A stretch of 64,000 bases of DNA from Chloroflexota bacterium (GTDB lineage: Bacteria; Chloroflexota; Anaerolineae; Aggregatilineales; Aggregatilineaceae). Location: the NCBI GenBank assembly GCA_012729765.1, contig JAAYCM010000078.1, positions 1-64,000 on the forward strand, given 5' to 3'. Positions 1 through 7,250 of the stretch are shown piece by piece; within the stretch, counting starts at the first letter, position 1; each line of letters begins with the position of its first letter. Below the pieces are notes generated by a model, which worked only from the letters and a program-made list of their open reading frames with translations, made no database searches and was not told the DNA's origin. Both the position numbers and the translations under genes were made by a program.

Positions 1-182
1 ATCGCGCCCGGATCGGCGTAAGCCGCCGGGATGCGGTACTGCTCACAGAATGCGTCCAGGCGGGCGGCGTCAATATCGACCGCCGCCACCACTTCAACCC
101 GATCCCCGGCGGCTTGCAGCGCCCGCATATGCGCGCTTGCGATCTGGCCGGTTCCGAGGATGGCGACGCGAACAGGGGACAT
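1..182 (-). CDS. Gfo/Idh/MocA family oxidoreductase, N-terminal part (runs off the window)
   Basis: The reverse strand reads from an ATG at 182 into the left edge with no stop, giving about 60 residues. They begin MSPVRVAILGTGQIASAHM and show a Rossmann dinucleotide-binding turn (GTGQIA) followed by a beta-alpha-beta unit (VVAAVDID) typical of NAD(P)-dependent sugar and polyol dehydrogenases of the Gfo/Idh/MocA family. The substrate cannot be inferred from this fragment. It is transcribed away from the sugar-binding-protein gene that starts near 498, so the 183-497 gap is a divergent intergenic region. The start is supported by the Rossmann motif lying immediately after it. Confidence 0.75.
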   Translation of the reverse strand, partial: MSPVRVAILGTGQIASAHMRALQAAGDRVEVVAAVDIDAARLDAFCEQYRIPAAYADPGA

Positions 183-345
183 AGAGCGATCTTATCCTTC
201 AAGTCAGGTCTGGCAGCCAGCACAGGCGGGGCCAGACAGCCCGCTCGCTGAATGTAATGCACTTCAGCCCAAAGGGCAATGCGCCATCTACTCATCACAT
301 TTTATTAATTTCCGGGATTATTTAATTTTCGCCAGGGGCAGATTG

Positions 346-354
346 TGCTATAAT
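346..354 (+). promoter_or_regulatory. extended -10 promoter (TGC-TATAAT) for the first sugar operon
   Basis: TATAAT at 349-354 is a perfect -10 and is preceded by TGC at 346-348, which makes it an extended -10 element. No good -35 is visible at 17 bp, as expected for extended -10 promoters. Transcription would start near 361, leaving a leader of about 135 nt before the binding-protein gene. The rest of the 183-497 gap is AT-richer sequence without another gene that I can support. Confidence 0.6.
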
Positions 355-497
355 GAGCGTGCGTGCAGCAGCACATCATCCGCTGGTGGGCTGCACGCCT
401 CACTCGCTCCAAGCGAAAGGAAGGTGCCCTCGATCGCCAGTTGTCCCGTTCAATTCCCCGAACAAATATTGGCTGATACGCTTCAGGAGAGATGATT

Positions 498-1796
498 GTG
501 AAACTACGGAAGCTTTTTATGGTGCTGCTCGTCGTTGCGCTGGCGCTGCCGGTGGCTGCAATTCAGGCTCAGGATGATGTGGTCGAGCTGCGGATGGTGT
601 ATTACACCGACGGCAACGAAGACGTTGTCACCCGTGAGCTGCTCGACCGCTTCGAGGCCGAAAACCCCGATATCCGCGTCGTGATGGATGTTGTCGCCTA
701 CAATACCATCCTGGAAAATCTCCCGATCCAGCTCGCGGCGGGTGAAGGCCCCGACATGGCGCGCGTTACCGACCTGGGCGGCCTGTCGCAGTACTATCTC
801 GACCTGACTCCCTATCTCGAAGACCCGGCTTACTGGGAAGAAAACTTTGGCCCCTACCTGGAGTGGCTGCGCCCGCCTGGAGACGAAACAGGCATCTATG
901 GCTTCCAGACCCAGCTCACGCTGACCGGGCCATACATTAACCGGACCCTGTTCGAGCAGGCCGGCATCCCCGTGCCCAGTGACGAAAACGACAACGTGAC
1001 CTGGGACGAATGGGCCGAAGTGACCCGCCAGGTAGCCGAAGCCACCGGCACCGAGTTTGCGATGGCGATCGACCGCACCGGCCACCGTGCGGCTGGCCCG
1101 GCGATCAGCATGGGTGCGCAGTTCTTCAATGAAGAAGGACGCCCGGTTCTGGTCGGTGATGAAGGCGTGCTGGCCTTCTCTGAGATGCTGCTCCAGTGGA
1201 ACGAAGACGGCACCATGCCGCTCGAAGTCTGGGCCGGCAGCAGCGGCAGCTACGCGGCAGCCAACGAGTATTTCATCAACGGGCAGGTCGTGCTGTATAT
1301 GTCCGGCAGCTGGCAGATCGGCCAGTTTAACCAGTTGATCGGTGACTCGTTTGACTGGGAAGCCGTCCCGAACCCCTGCGGCGACACGGCCTGCACGGGT
1401 ATGCCGGGCGGCGCGGCAGTCGTGGCGCTGGCCACGACCGAGCATCCTGAGGAAGTCGGGCGGGTGATGGACTACCTCGCTTCGACCGAGGTGTTCAGCG
1501 AGTTTGCGGCCCGCACCCTGTTCCTGCCGAGCCATCTGGGCGTGGCGGAGAGCGGTGTGGAGTTCGAAACCGAGCTGCCTCAGACGCTCAAGTCGCTGGA
1601 AGTCTTCACGGCGGGCGTGGCCCAGATTGACCCGATCGCGTATGACCTGCAGGGCTATGCCTTCAACCGCATCGTCTTCGACTCGTGGCGCGACCGCCTG
1701 ACTCAGGCGATGGTCGGCGAGCTGACGCTGGAAGAAGCGCTCCAGCGGGCGCAGGAAGACATCGACGCGGGGCTGGCTGAGACGGAAACCGAATAG
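498..1796 (+). CDS. ABC sugar transporter, extracellular solute-binding protein (family 1)
   Basis: This is a periplasmic or lipid-anchored carbohydrate-binding protein that delivers sugar to the permeases encoded just downstream. The N-terminus is a typical signal peptide (KLRKLF then a hydrophobic core ending in AIQAQ). The mature part has the family-1 layout: an early beta-strand (ELRMVYYTDG), a helix DRFEAENPDI, a PDMARV segment and a C-terminal helix set. An ATG at 492 is in frame, but the Shine-Dalgarno AGGAGAG (485-491) abuts it directly. GTG at 498 sits 6 nt after that site and is the more likely start, giving 432 residues. A strong hairpin follows at 1828-1869. The co-encoded GH31 enzyme suggests an alpha-gluco-oligosaccharide ligand, but that is inference. 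Confidence 0.88.
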   Translation: MKLRKLFMVLLVVALALPVAAIQAQDDVVELRMVYYTDGNEDVVTRELLDRFEAENPDIRVVMDVVAYNTILENLPIQLAAGEGPDMARVTDLGGLSQYYLDLTPYLEDPAYWEENFGPYLEWLRPPGDETGIYGFQTQLTLTGPYINRTLFEQAGIPVPSDENDNVTWDEWAEVTRQVAEATGTEFAMAIDRTGHRAAGPAISMGAQFFNEEGRPVLVGDEGVLAFSEMLLQWNEDGTMPLEVWAGSSGSYAAANEYFINGQVVLYMSGSWQIGQFNQLIGDSFDWEAVPNPCGDTACTGMPGGAAVVALATTEHPEEVGRVMDYLASTEVFSEFAARTLFLPSHLGVAESGVEFETELPQTLKSLEVFTAGVAQIDPIAYDLQGYAFNRIVFDSWRDRLTQAMVGELTLEEALQRAQEDIDAGLAETETE

Positions 1797-1827
1797 TTTC
1801 CGCCGCATGTGATAACCTGATCCTGCT

Positions 1828-1869
1828 GACTACTGGCATCTTCTCAGCGTGAGGAGCATGCCAGTAGTC
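1828..1869 (+). terminator. intercistronic hairpin downstream of the binding-protein gene
   Basis: GACTACTGGCAT (1828-1839) pairs perfectly with ATGCCAGTAGTC (1858-1869). Inside it, CTTCTC (1840-1845) pairs with GAGGAG (1851-1856) with one wobble. There is no T-run behind it. It begins 31 nt after the binding-protein stop and before the permease gene. It is probably an mRNA 3'-stabiliser or partial attenuator that keeps binding-protein expression above permease expression, rather than a full terminator. Confidence 0.7.
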
Positions 1870-1977
1870 TCACATAGGGGCCGGAACGGATCAGCGGCCC
1901 ATGCACGCCCGGCAAGCGGACCCCGCTTAGCCTGAGCGCCAGCCTGCCGCTGCACCGGAAATCACCGACACCTAATA

Positions 1978-2157
1978 CTAGAGCGTGTTATGTACTTCGG
2001 GACGCTGAACGAGGCGAACGGCACGTCCCCCCATCCTAAATCCTTCCCCCAAAATGAGGGAAGGACTTGAAAAGCGCTGCCGTTCTCCCCTTCCCTCCGC
2101 GCAGCAGTGGGGGAAGGGGCCGGGGGATGGGGGGTAAAAGTACATAACAGCCTCTAG
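1978..2157 (+). repeat. MITE-like interspersed repeat, copy 1 (180 bp)
   Basis: This is the best-preserved of three copies (others at 38809-38987 and 56465-56638, all in the same orientation). The left end CTAGAGCGTGTTATGTACTT (1978-1997) is an inverted match, with two mismatches, to the right end (2138-2157), so the unit has about 20-bp terminal inverted repeats bounded by CTAG. A 41-nt core (2032-2072) is identical in all three copies and contains a small hairpin, TCCTTCCC/GGGAAGGA (2041-2048 with 2058-2065). No transposase is encoded. Proline-rich reverse-strand reading frames inside it are by-products. The flanking parts of the 1797-2228 gap hold only the hairpin at 1828-1869 and the ribosome-binding site of the next gene. 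Confidence 0.85.
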
Positions 2158-2228
2158 CTTTTGAATGCTGGCCGGCATTCCAACCCCCGGCTGGCTGGCT
2201 CATAAAATTATTGCTCAGGGGAGGAGCC

Positions 2229-3284
2229 ATGTCTCAGATCGATGCCCCGCACTCTGTGCGCCCTGTGTCCGGCCAGAAACAGGCACGCTCATTGAAGAAC
2301 GCGTCAGGCGCAGTCTTCGAGCGGCTTTTCGGCGTGGTTATGTCGGCTATCGAGGTGGTGATCAACCCGATCCAGCGCTGGATCGGCATCAAGCGGATGG
2401 CCTACCTGTTCCTGCTGCCGAACATGCTGATCTTCAGCATCTTTGTTCTGTTCCCGATGGCGCTCAACTTCTACTATTCGCTGACGGGCGGCACACAGCT
2501 TTTCCCCCAGGACCGCCCCTATGTCGGTACCGACAACTTCGAAACGCTCTTCAACTGCGGCAATTATCTCGACCCCAATAGCTGTGTGGAAGATCGCTTC
2601 TGGCGGGCAGTTTTTAACACGGCCTTTTTTGTAACCTTCCAGGTGGGCGGCATGGTGCTGCTGGCGTTGATCACGGCGCTGATCCTCAACCGTGAGATCG
2701 TCGGGCGGGGATTCTTCCGCAGCGTGTTCTTCTATCCCGTGCTGCTCTCGCCGGTGGTCGTCGCGCTGATCTGGAAGTGGATTCTCCAGCGCTACGGCCT
2801 GATCAACGCCATGCTCGACCAGTTTGGCGAGCAGCCGGTCCTCTTCTTGCTGGAGCGCGACTGGGCGACCTTCTGGGTGATCGTCGTGAGCATCTGGGCG
2901 CAAATGGGCTTCTTCATGCTCATTCTGCTGGCCGGGCTGCAATCGATCCCGGCGGTGCTCTACGAGGCCGGCCAGATCGACGGCGCGAACAAGTGGCAGA
3001 GCTTCCGCTTCATCACCATGCCGCTGCTGATGCCGACCATGCTGGTCGTGCTGGTCCTCGCGCTGATCCGCGCCGTGCAGGTGTTCGACCAGGTCTATGT
3101 GCTGACCGGCGGAGGGCCGGGCACCGCGACCTACTATATGGTCCAGTATATTTTTGATACCGGCTTCTCCAACCAGATTCAACGTTTCGGGCTGGCCTCG
3201 GCGGCCTCGGTGACGCTGGGCGTGGTGCTGCTGGTCTTCACGCTGCTCCAGCTCTATCTGGGCCGCCGTTCCGATGCGGCCTAG
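2229..3284 (+). CDS. ABC sugar transporter permease, MalF/UgpA type
   Basis: This is an inner-membrane subunit of a carbohydrate importer. After a cytoplasmic N-terminal stretch of about 55 residues come six hydrophobic segments, beginning MAYLFLLPNMLIFSIFVLFP. The cytoplasmic EAA loop that docks the ATPase is clear near the C-terminal third (EAGQIDGANKW followed by ITMPLLMP). The ATG at 2229 follows GGGGAGGAG (2218-2226); an in-frame TTG at 2211 lies upstream of that site and is rejected. The gene follows the binding-protein gene after a gap holding a hairpin and a MITE-like repeat, and precedes the partner permease by 24 nt. Length 351 residues. Confidence 0.9.
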   Translation: MSQIDAPHSVRPVSGQKQARSLKNASGAVFERLFGVVMSAIEVVINPIQRWIGIKRMAYLFLLPNMLIFSIFVLFPMALNFYYSLTGGTQLFPQDRPYVGTDNFETLFNCGNYLDPNSCVEDRFWRAVFNTAFFVTFQVGGMVLLALITALILNREIVGRGFFRSVFFYPVLLSPVVVALIWKWILQRYGLINAMLDQFGEQPVLFLLERDWATFWVIVVSIWAQMGFFMLILLAGLQSIPAVLYEAGQIDGANKWQSFRFITMPLLMPTMLVVLVLALIRAVQVFDQVYVLTGGGPGTATYYMVQYIFDTGFSNQIQRFGLASAASVTLGVVLLVFTLLQLYLGRRSDAA

Positions 3285-3308
3285 CGCCCACGAAGGAGAT
3301 ATGATTTC

Positions 3309-4364
3309 ATGGATACCGTTCGCCATTTCTTGAATCTCCGGCGGGGGCGACGCGGCCCGGAGCTGGCCGATTATCTCAGCTACCTGTACCTGTTCGCCGG
3401 TGTGATGGTAATGTTTGGGCCGGTCTTGTGGCTGGTCCTGTCGTCGTTCAAGGACCCGGCAGCACTGGCCGAGTTCCCGCCGAGCATCCTGCCCTACGCG
3501 CAGGAAACCGTCACGGTCGCAGGCTATGACGACCCGCTGCCGCTGTTCGACGTCACGCTTGAAAATGGTGAGCAGCGCCAACTGGCCCAGGTGCGCCGGA
3601 TCGGGCTGGAAGCGCAGATGATCGACCCGGCCAGCCCCGAAGAGATCATCCGCGTCCACATCAACGACCGCCAGGAAATCCGCAGCGTGCAGCTTGCCAC
3701 CGAGAACTACACCGATCCGCTGGAGCGCTTCAACTTCCTGACCTATCTACGTAACAGCGTAGTCGTGACCGTCGTCGCCACCGTGATCACGCTGGTGATC
3801 AACAGCATGGCCGCGTTCGCCCTGAGCAAGTATGAGTTCCGGGGGCGTACAACCGTCTTCGTGATCATTATCGCAACGCTGATGATCCCGATCTCGGTGA
3901 TCCTGGTGCCCGTGTTCCTGGTCATCACCGAGATCGGCTGGAACAACAGTCTGTGGGGCGTGATCATCCCCGGCGCGGCGACCCCGACCGGCGTCTTTCT
4001 GCTGCGCCAATATATGCTGACCATCCCCGACGAACTGATGGACGCGGCGCGCATCGACGGCGCGTCGGAGTTCCGCATCTACTGGCAGATCATCCTGCCG
4101 CTGGCACGCCCGGCGCTGGCGGTGCTGGCGATCTTCTCGGTGATGTGGCGCTGGAATGACTTCCTGTGGCCGCTGATCGTGCTCACCCGCAGCGAGCTGT
4201 TTACGCTCCAGGTCGGGCTAAACGCGTTCCAGGGCGAGCTGAATGTGCAGTGGCATTACGTCCTGGCGATGACCGTGCTCACCCTGCTGCCGATCACGCT
4301 CGTCTTTGCATTTTTGCAGCGCTTCATCACCAGCGGCATCGCAACCACCGGCCTGAAGGGATAG
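3309..4364 (+). CDS. ABC sugar transporter permease, MalG/UgpE type
   Basis: This is the second permease of the first sugar importer, 351 residues. The first membrane helix (LSYLYLFAGVMVMFGPVLWLVL) is followed by an unusually long external insertion at about residues 50-135, then the remaining five helices. The EAA loop reads DAARIDGASEF followed by IILPLARPAL. AAGGAGAT precedes the start by about 8 nt; the ATG at 3301 is out of frame. The operon contains no ATPase, so the complex probably borrows one, for example from the genes at 24465 or 25559. It ends 7 nt before the GH31 gene. Confidence 0.9.
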   Translation: MDTVRHFLNLRRGRRGPELADYLSYLYLFAGVMVMFGPVLWLVLSSFKDPAALAEFPPSILPYAQETVTVAGYDDPLPLFDVTLENGEQRQLAQVRRIGLEAQMIDPASPEEIIRVHINDRQEIRSVQLATENYTDPLERFNFLTYLRNSVVVTVVATVITLVINSMAAFALSKYEFRGRTTVFVIIIATLMIPISVILVPVFLVITEIGWNNSLWGVIIPGAATPTGVFLLRQYMLTIPDELMDAARIDGASEFRIYWQIILPLARPALAVLAIFSVMWRWNDFLWPLIVLTRSELFTLQVGLNAFQGELNVQWHYVLAMTVLTLLPITLVFAFLQRFITSGIATTGLKG

Positions 4365-4371
4365 ACGCGCC

Positions 4372-6789
4372 ATGTATCTTGTCAGCCCGCGACAGGTGAG
4401 TCGCATTGAGGGGGCGGCACACCCGCTGGAGTTCGCCGGGCAGGATGGCGAGCGGCTACGGATCAGTGTGCTGGCCGACGATCTGATCCGCGTGCAGCTC
4501 TGGCCGGACGGCCAGCCGCGCCTGGACCGGACCTGGATGGTGGTCGGGGCCGATGGCGATGTCCCACGTGAGGGCCGCCGCCGCGACGATCTGTCGCCGT
4601 TTCCGCTGCCCGCGTTCGATCTGGATGCGGCGGATGGCGTGCTGCGCCTGCGCACCGCCGATCTGCATGTGACGATCCGCCTGAACGATTTCCGGCTGGT
4701 GTGGTCCGACGCTGCCGAGCGCCCCTTCGCCGCCGATCTGATCGCGCAGGCGTACCAGTACGACCGCCGGGGCCGCGCTGTGTATCACTACCTGGTGCGC
4801 GACCCGGACGAGCATTACTACGGCTTCGGGGAGAAGGCCGGACCGCTCGACAAGGCCGCAGCGCGCCTGCGGATGCATAATGTAGACGCGCTCGGCTATA
4901 ACGCCGAAACCAGCGATCCGCTTTACAAGCACTTCCCGTTCTATATCACCTACGTGCCCGCGCTCGATATCGCCTATGGCCTGTTTTACGACAACCTGGC
5001 CGACAGCGTGTTCGACCTGGGGCGCGAGGTCAACGCGCGCTACGGCGGCCCCTTCCGCGCCTACCGCGCCGATGACGGCGATCTCGACTACACGCTGATC
5101 TATGGGCCGAGCATCGAGGCCGTGATCGAGAAGTTCACCGCCCTGACCGGGCGCCCGGTCCTGCCGCCGCGCTGGACACTGGGCTATCTCGGCTCGACCA
5201 TGAGCTATACCGAAGCGCCCAACGCGCAGGAACAGCTCAGGCAGTTCGTGGACCTGTGCCGCCAGCACGACATCCCGTGCGACCTGTTCCACCTCTCGTC
5301 CGGCTACACCACCGGGCCGGACGGCAAGCGCTACGTCTTCACCTGGAATCACAGCCGCGTCCCAGATCCAGGGGCGATGGCGCAGTATTTCCACGACGCC
5401 GGGATCAGGCTGGCCGCCAACATCAAGCCCTACCTGCTCACCACGCATCCCTATTACGACGAACTGGCCGCGCAGGGCGGGCTGGTCCGGCAGGAGGACC
5501 GCGACGAGCCGGAGATCGCGCCCTTCTGGAGCGGGGGCCGCTACGAGTTCGATTACGGCTCGTATGTGGACCTCAGCAGCGCCGCCGGTTATGACTGGTG
5601 GCAGGCGCACGTCACCGCCGCGCTGTTCGAGCACGGGATCGATGTGACCTGGAACGACAACAACGAGTTCGAGATCGTGGACGACGCGGCGCGGCTGGCG
5701 GGCTTTGGGGAGCCGATCCCGGCGGCGCTGGGCCGCCCGCTGCTCACCCTGCTGATGCTGCACGCGTCCTACGCCGCGACGGTCGCCTACCGCCCCGACG
5801 AGCGCCCCTTCCTGCTGACGCGCGCCGGTCTGCCGGGCATCCAGCGCTATGCCCAGACGTGGTCCGGCGACAACACGACTTCGTGGAACACGCTGCGCTA
5901 CAACATCCCGATGGGCCTCAGCCTGAGTCTTTCCGGCGTGCCGAACACCGGCCACGATGTCGGCGGCTTTCATGGCCCCAGACCAGACGCCGAACTGTTT
6001 GTGCGGTGGGTGCAAAACGGCATCTTTCACCCACGCTTCACGATTCACTCGTGGAACACCGACGGCACGGTTAACGAGCCGTGGATGTATCCCGACGTGC
6101 TGCCACTGGTGCGCGAGGCGATCCGCTTCCGCTACCGGCTGCTGCCCTATCTCTACACACTGCTGTTCGAGTCAGCCGAAACCGGACACCCGATCATCCG
6201 CCCGCTGGTATACCACTTCGCGCACGATGCGCGCTGCCGGACCGAATCGTTCGACTTCATGCTCGGCCCCAATCTGCTGGTCGCCTCGGTGCTGGAGCCC
6301 GGCGCGCGCACCCGGCAAGTGTACTTGCCTTCCGGCACGGCGTGGTGCGACTTCTGGTCGGGTGAGTGGCACGCGGGCGGGCAGGCAATCGAGGTCGCCG
6401 CGCCGCTGGAACGCTACCCGCTGTTTGTGCCCGCTGGCGGCCTGATCCCGACCGGGAAGGTGATGCAGCATGTGGGCGCGCAGCCGGACGACGTGCGGCG
6501 CGTGTACGCATTCCCCGATCCTGCCGGCAGCGAGGGGCGTTTCATGCTGATCGAGGACGACGGCACCAGCCTGGAATACCGCCGGGGCGTGGTCGCACGA
6601 GTGACACTCAGTATGCAGGCCGGGCCGGACCGGATCGCGCTGGCGGCGCAGGCCGATCAGAGCGGCTACCCGCTGCCCTACACGCAGATCGAGTTCGTGC
6701 TGCCGCCGGATGAGGTGCGGCCAACCGGGGGCGGCACGGAACACACCGGCACGGACGGACGGCGCGTCGTGGTGGTGCCGCTCCGCTAA
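4372..6789 (+). CDS. glycoside hydrolase family 31 (alpha-glucosidase / alpha-glucosyl-transferring enzyme)
   Basis: GH31 enzymes release or transfer alpha-linked glucose or xylose from non-reducing ends. The 805-residue protein has the N-terminal beta-sandwich, a (beta/alpha)8 core from about residue 260 and C-terminal beta domains. The nucleophile is Asp429 in WNDNNE and the acid/base Asp500 in TWSGDN; GHDVGGFHG follows. The WNDNNE form fits alpha-glucosidase or 4-alpha-glucosyltransferase subgroups better than YicI-type alpha-xylosidases, whose nucleophile motif is different. No signal peptide is visible, so it should act in the cytoplasm on sugars imported by the genes upstream. It is the last gene of the operon; a hairpin follows at 6816-6848. 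Confidence 0.88.
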   Translation: MYLVSPRQVSRIEGAAHPLEFAGQDGERLRISVLADDLIRVQLWPDGQPRLDRTWMVVGADGDVPREGRRRDDLSPFPLPAFDLDAADGVLRLRTADLHVTIRLNDFRLVWSDAAERPFAADLIAQAYQYDRRGRAVYHYLVRDPDEHYYGFGEKAGPLDKAAARLRMHNVDALGYNAETSDPLYKHFPFYITYVPALDIAYGLFYDNLADSVFDLGREVNARYGGPFRAYRADDGDLDYTLIYGPSIEAVIEKFTALTGRPVLPPRWTLGYLGSTMSYTEAPNAQEQLRQFVDLCRQHDIPCDLFHLSSGYTTGPDGKRYVFTWNHSRVPDPGAMAQYFHDAGIRLAANIKPYLLTTHPYYDELAAQGGLVRQEDRDEPEIAPFWSGGRYEFDYGSYVDLSSAAGYDWWQAHVTAALFEHGIDVTWNDNNEFEIVDDAARLAGFGEPIPAALGRPLLTLLMLHASYAATVAYRPDERPFLLTRAGLPGIQRYAQTWSGDNTTSWNTLRYNIPMGLSLSLSGVPNTGHDVGGFHGPRPDAELFVRWVQNGIFHPRFTIHSWNTDGTVNEPWMYPDVLPLVREAIRFRYRLLPYLYTLLFESAETGHPIIRPLVYHFAHDARCRTESFDFMLGPNLLVASVLEPGARTRQVYLPSGTAWCDFWSGEWHAGGQAIEVAAPLERYPLFVPAGGLIPTGKVMQHVGAQPDDVRRVYAFPDPAGSEGRFMLIEDDGTSLEYRRGVVARVTLSMQAGPDRIALAAQADQSGYPLPYTQIEFVLPPDEVRPTGGGTEHTGTDGRRVVVVPLR

Positions 6790-6815
6790 ATGTTGGAATA
6801 CTGGACAGAGAAACG

Positions 6816-6848
6816 AACACCCGCCGATCAGCGTGATCGACGGGTGTT
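6816..6848 (+). terminator. hairpin terminator-like structure after the GH31 gene
   Basis: AACACCCG (6816-6823) pairs with CGGGTGTT (6841-6848), and CGATCA (6825-6830) pairs with TGATCG (6834-6839) around a 3-nt loop with one mismatch between the two stems. It starts 26 nt after the stop codon. The T-run behind it is poor, so it may be a Rho-assisted or stabilising structure. Confidence 0.6.
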
Positions 6849-6969
6849 GTGTTCAGGCGGCGCGGTGGGGAGTCTGGGGCACGACCGCCTAAGATTAATC
6901 TGTGAAAAAATTCATTAATAAAATTTGCATCTCGCATTCCTAGAATAAAAGCGAACCGGCCCATCTGGA

Positions 6970-6985
6970 AGTGACTTCTGTCACT
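6970..6985. promoter_or_regulatory. Crp/Fnr-type palindrome upstream of the cytochrome operon
   Basis: AGTGACTTCTGTCACT is a perfect 6-bp-arm palindrome. Its core is GTGA-N6-TCAC, the consensus core of Crp/Fnr-family sites. It lies about 127 bp upstream of the -10-like hexamer at 7112-7117 and about 265 bp upstream of the cytochrome start codon. The regulator is not in the window. Only the match is seen; function is inferred. Confidence 0.45.
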
Positions 6986-7111
6986 GCCAGGACAGGCGAA
7001 AGCCCTTTATTATATCAACGTGCATTGTTCCAATTGGGGTTGAAATAAGGCGCGTGGAGCAGGCCGTGTGGGAGAGAAGCGGGATATCAACTGTCATTTA
7101 TAGTTTCTGCT

Positions 7112-7117
7112 TATAAT
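7112..7117 (+). promoter_or_regulatory. -10 hexamer (TATAAT) of a putative promoter for the nonaheme cytochrome operon
   Basis: A perfect TATAAT preceded by TGCT gives a near-extended -10; no convincing -35 is visible. Transcription from here would leave a leader of about 125 nt. The surrounding 6849-7250 gap is AT-rich between about 6890 and 6955 and otherwise shows only the palindrome at 6970-6985. Confidence 0.4.
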
Positions 7118-7250
7118 TAGGGCAACATTCCGCTTCAGCGCGCGCAGCACATCTCCCCGCAGTGACTCCCTAAGCGGTAGTTCGAGGGGCTGAAGCCAGG
7201 GATAAATTGCGTTTTGGAACAGTGAAAATACACAAGTGAGGAAACTTAGT

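Noticed and set aside
504..1808. 434-residue reading frame antisense to the first binding-protein gene
   Set aside because: High GC and codon bias give long antisense frames; it has Arg/Gln/His-rich sequence, no domain and no ribosome-binding site, while the plus strand encodes a clear family-1 binding protein.
2032..2072. Repeats as a CRISPR array
   Set aside because: The copies are tens of kilobases apart, about 175-180 bp long and have no spacer pattern.
1978..2230. Small Pro-rich proteins encoded by the repeat (minus strand)
   Set aside because: Similar frames occur in the other two copies only because the repeat sequence is shared; no start site or conservation beyond the repeat.
4372..6789. 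GH31 enzyme as an alpha-xylosidase matched to xylAB
   Set aside because: The nucleophile motif WNDNNE is not of the YicI type, and xylAB lie 25 kb away on a separate transcript.
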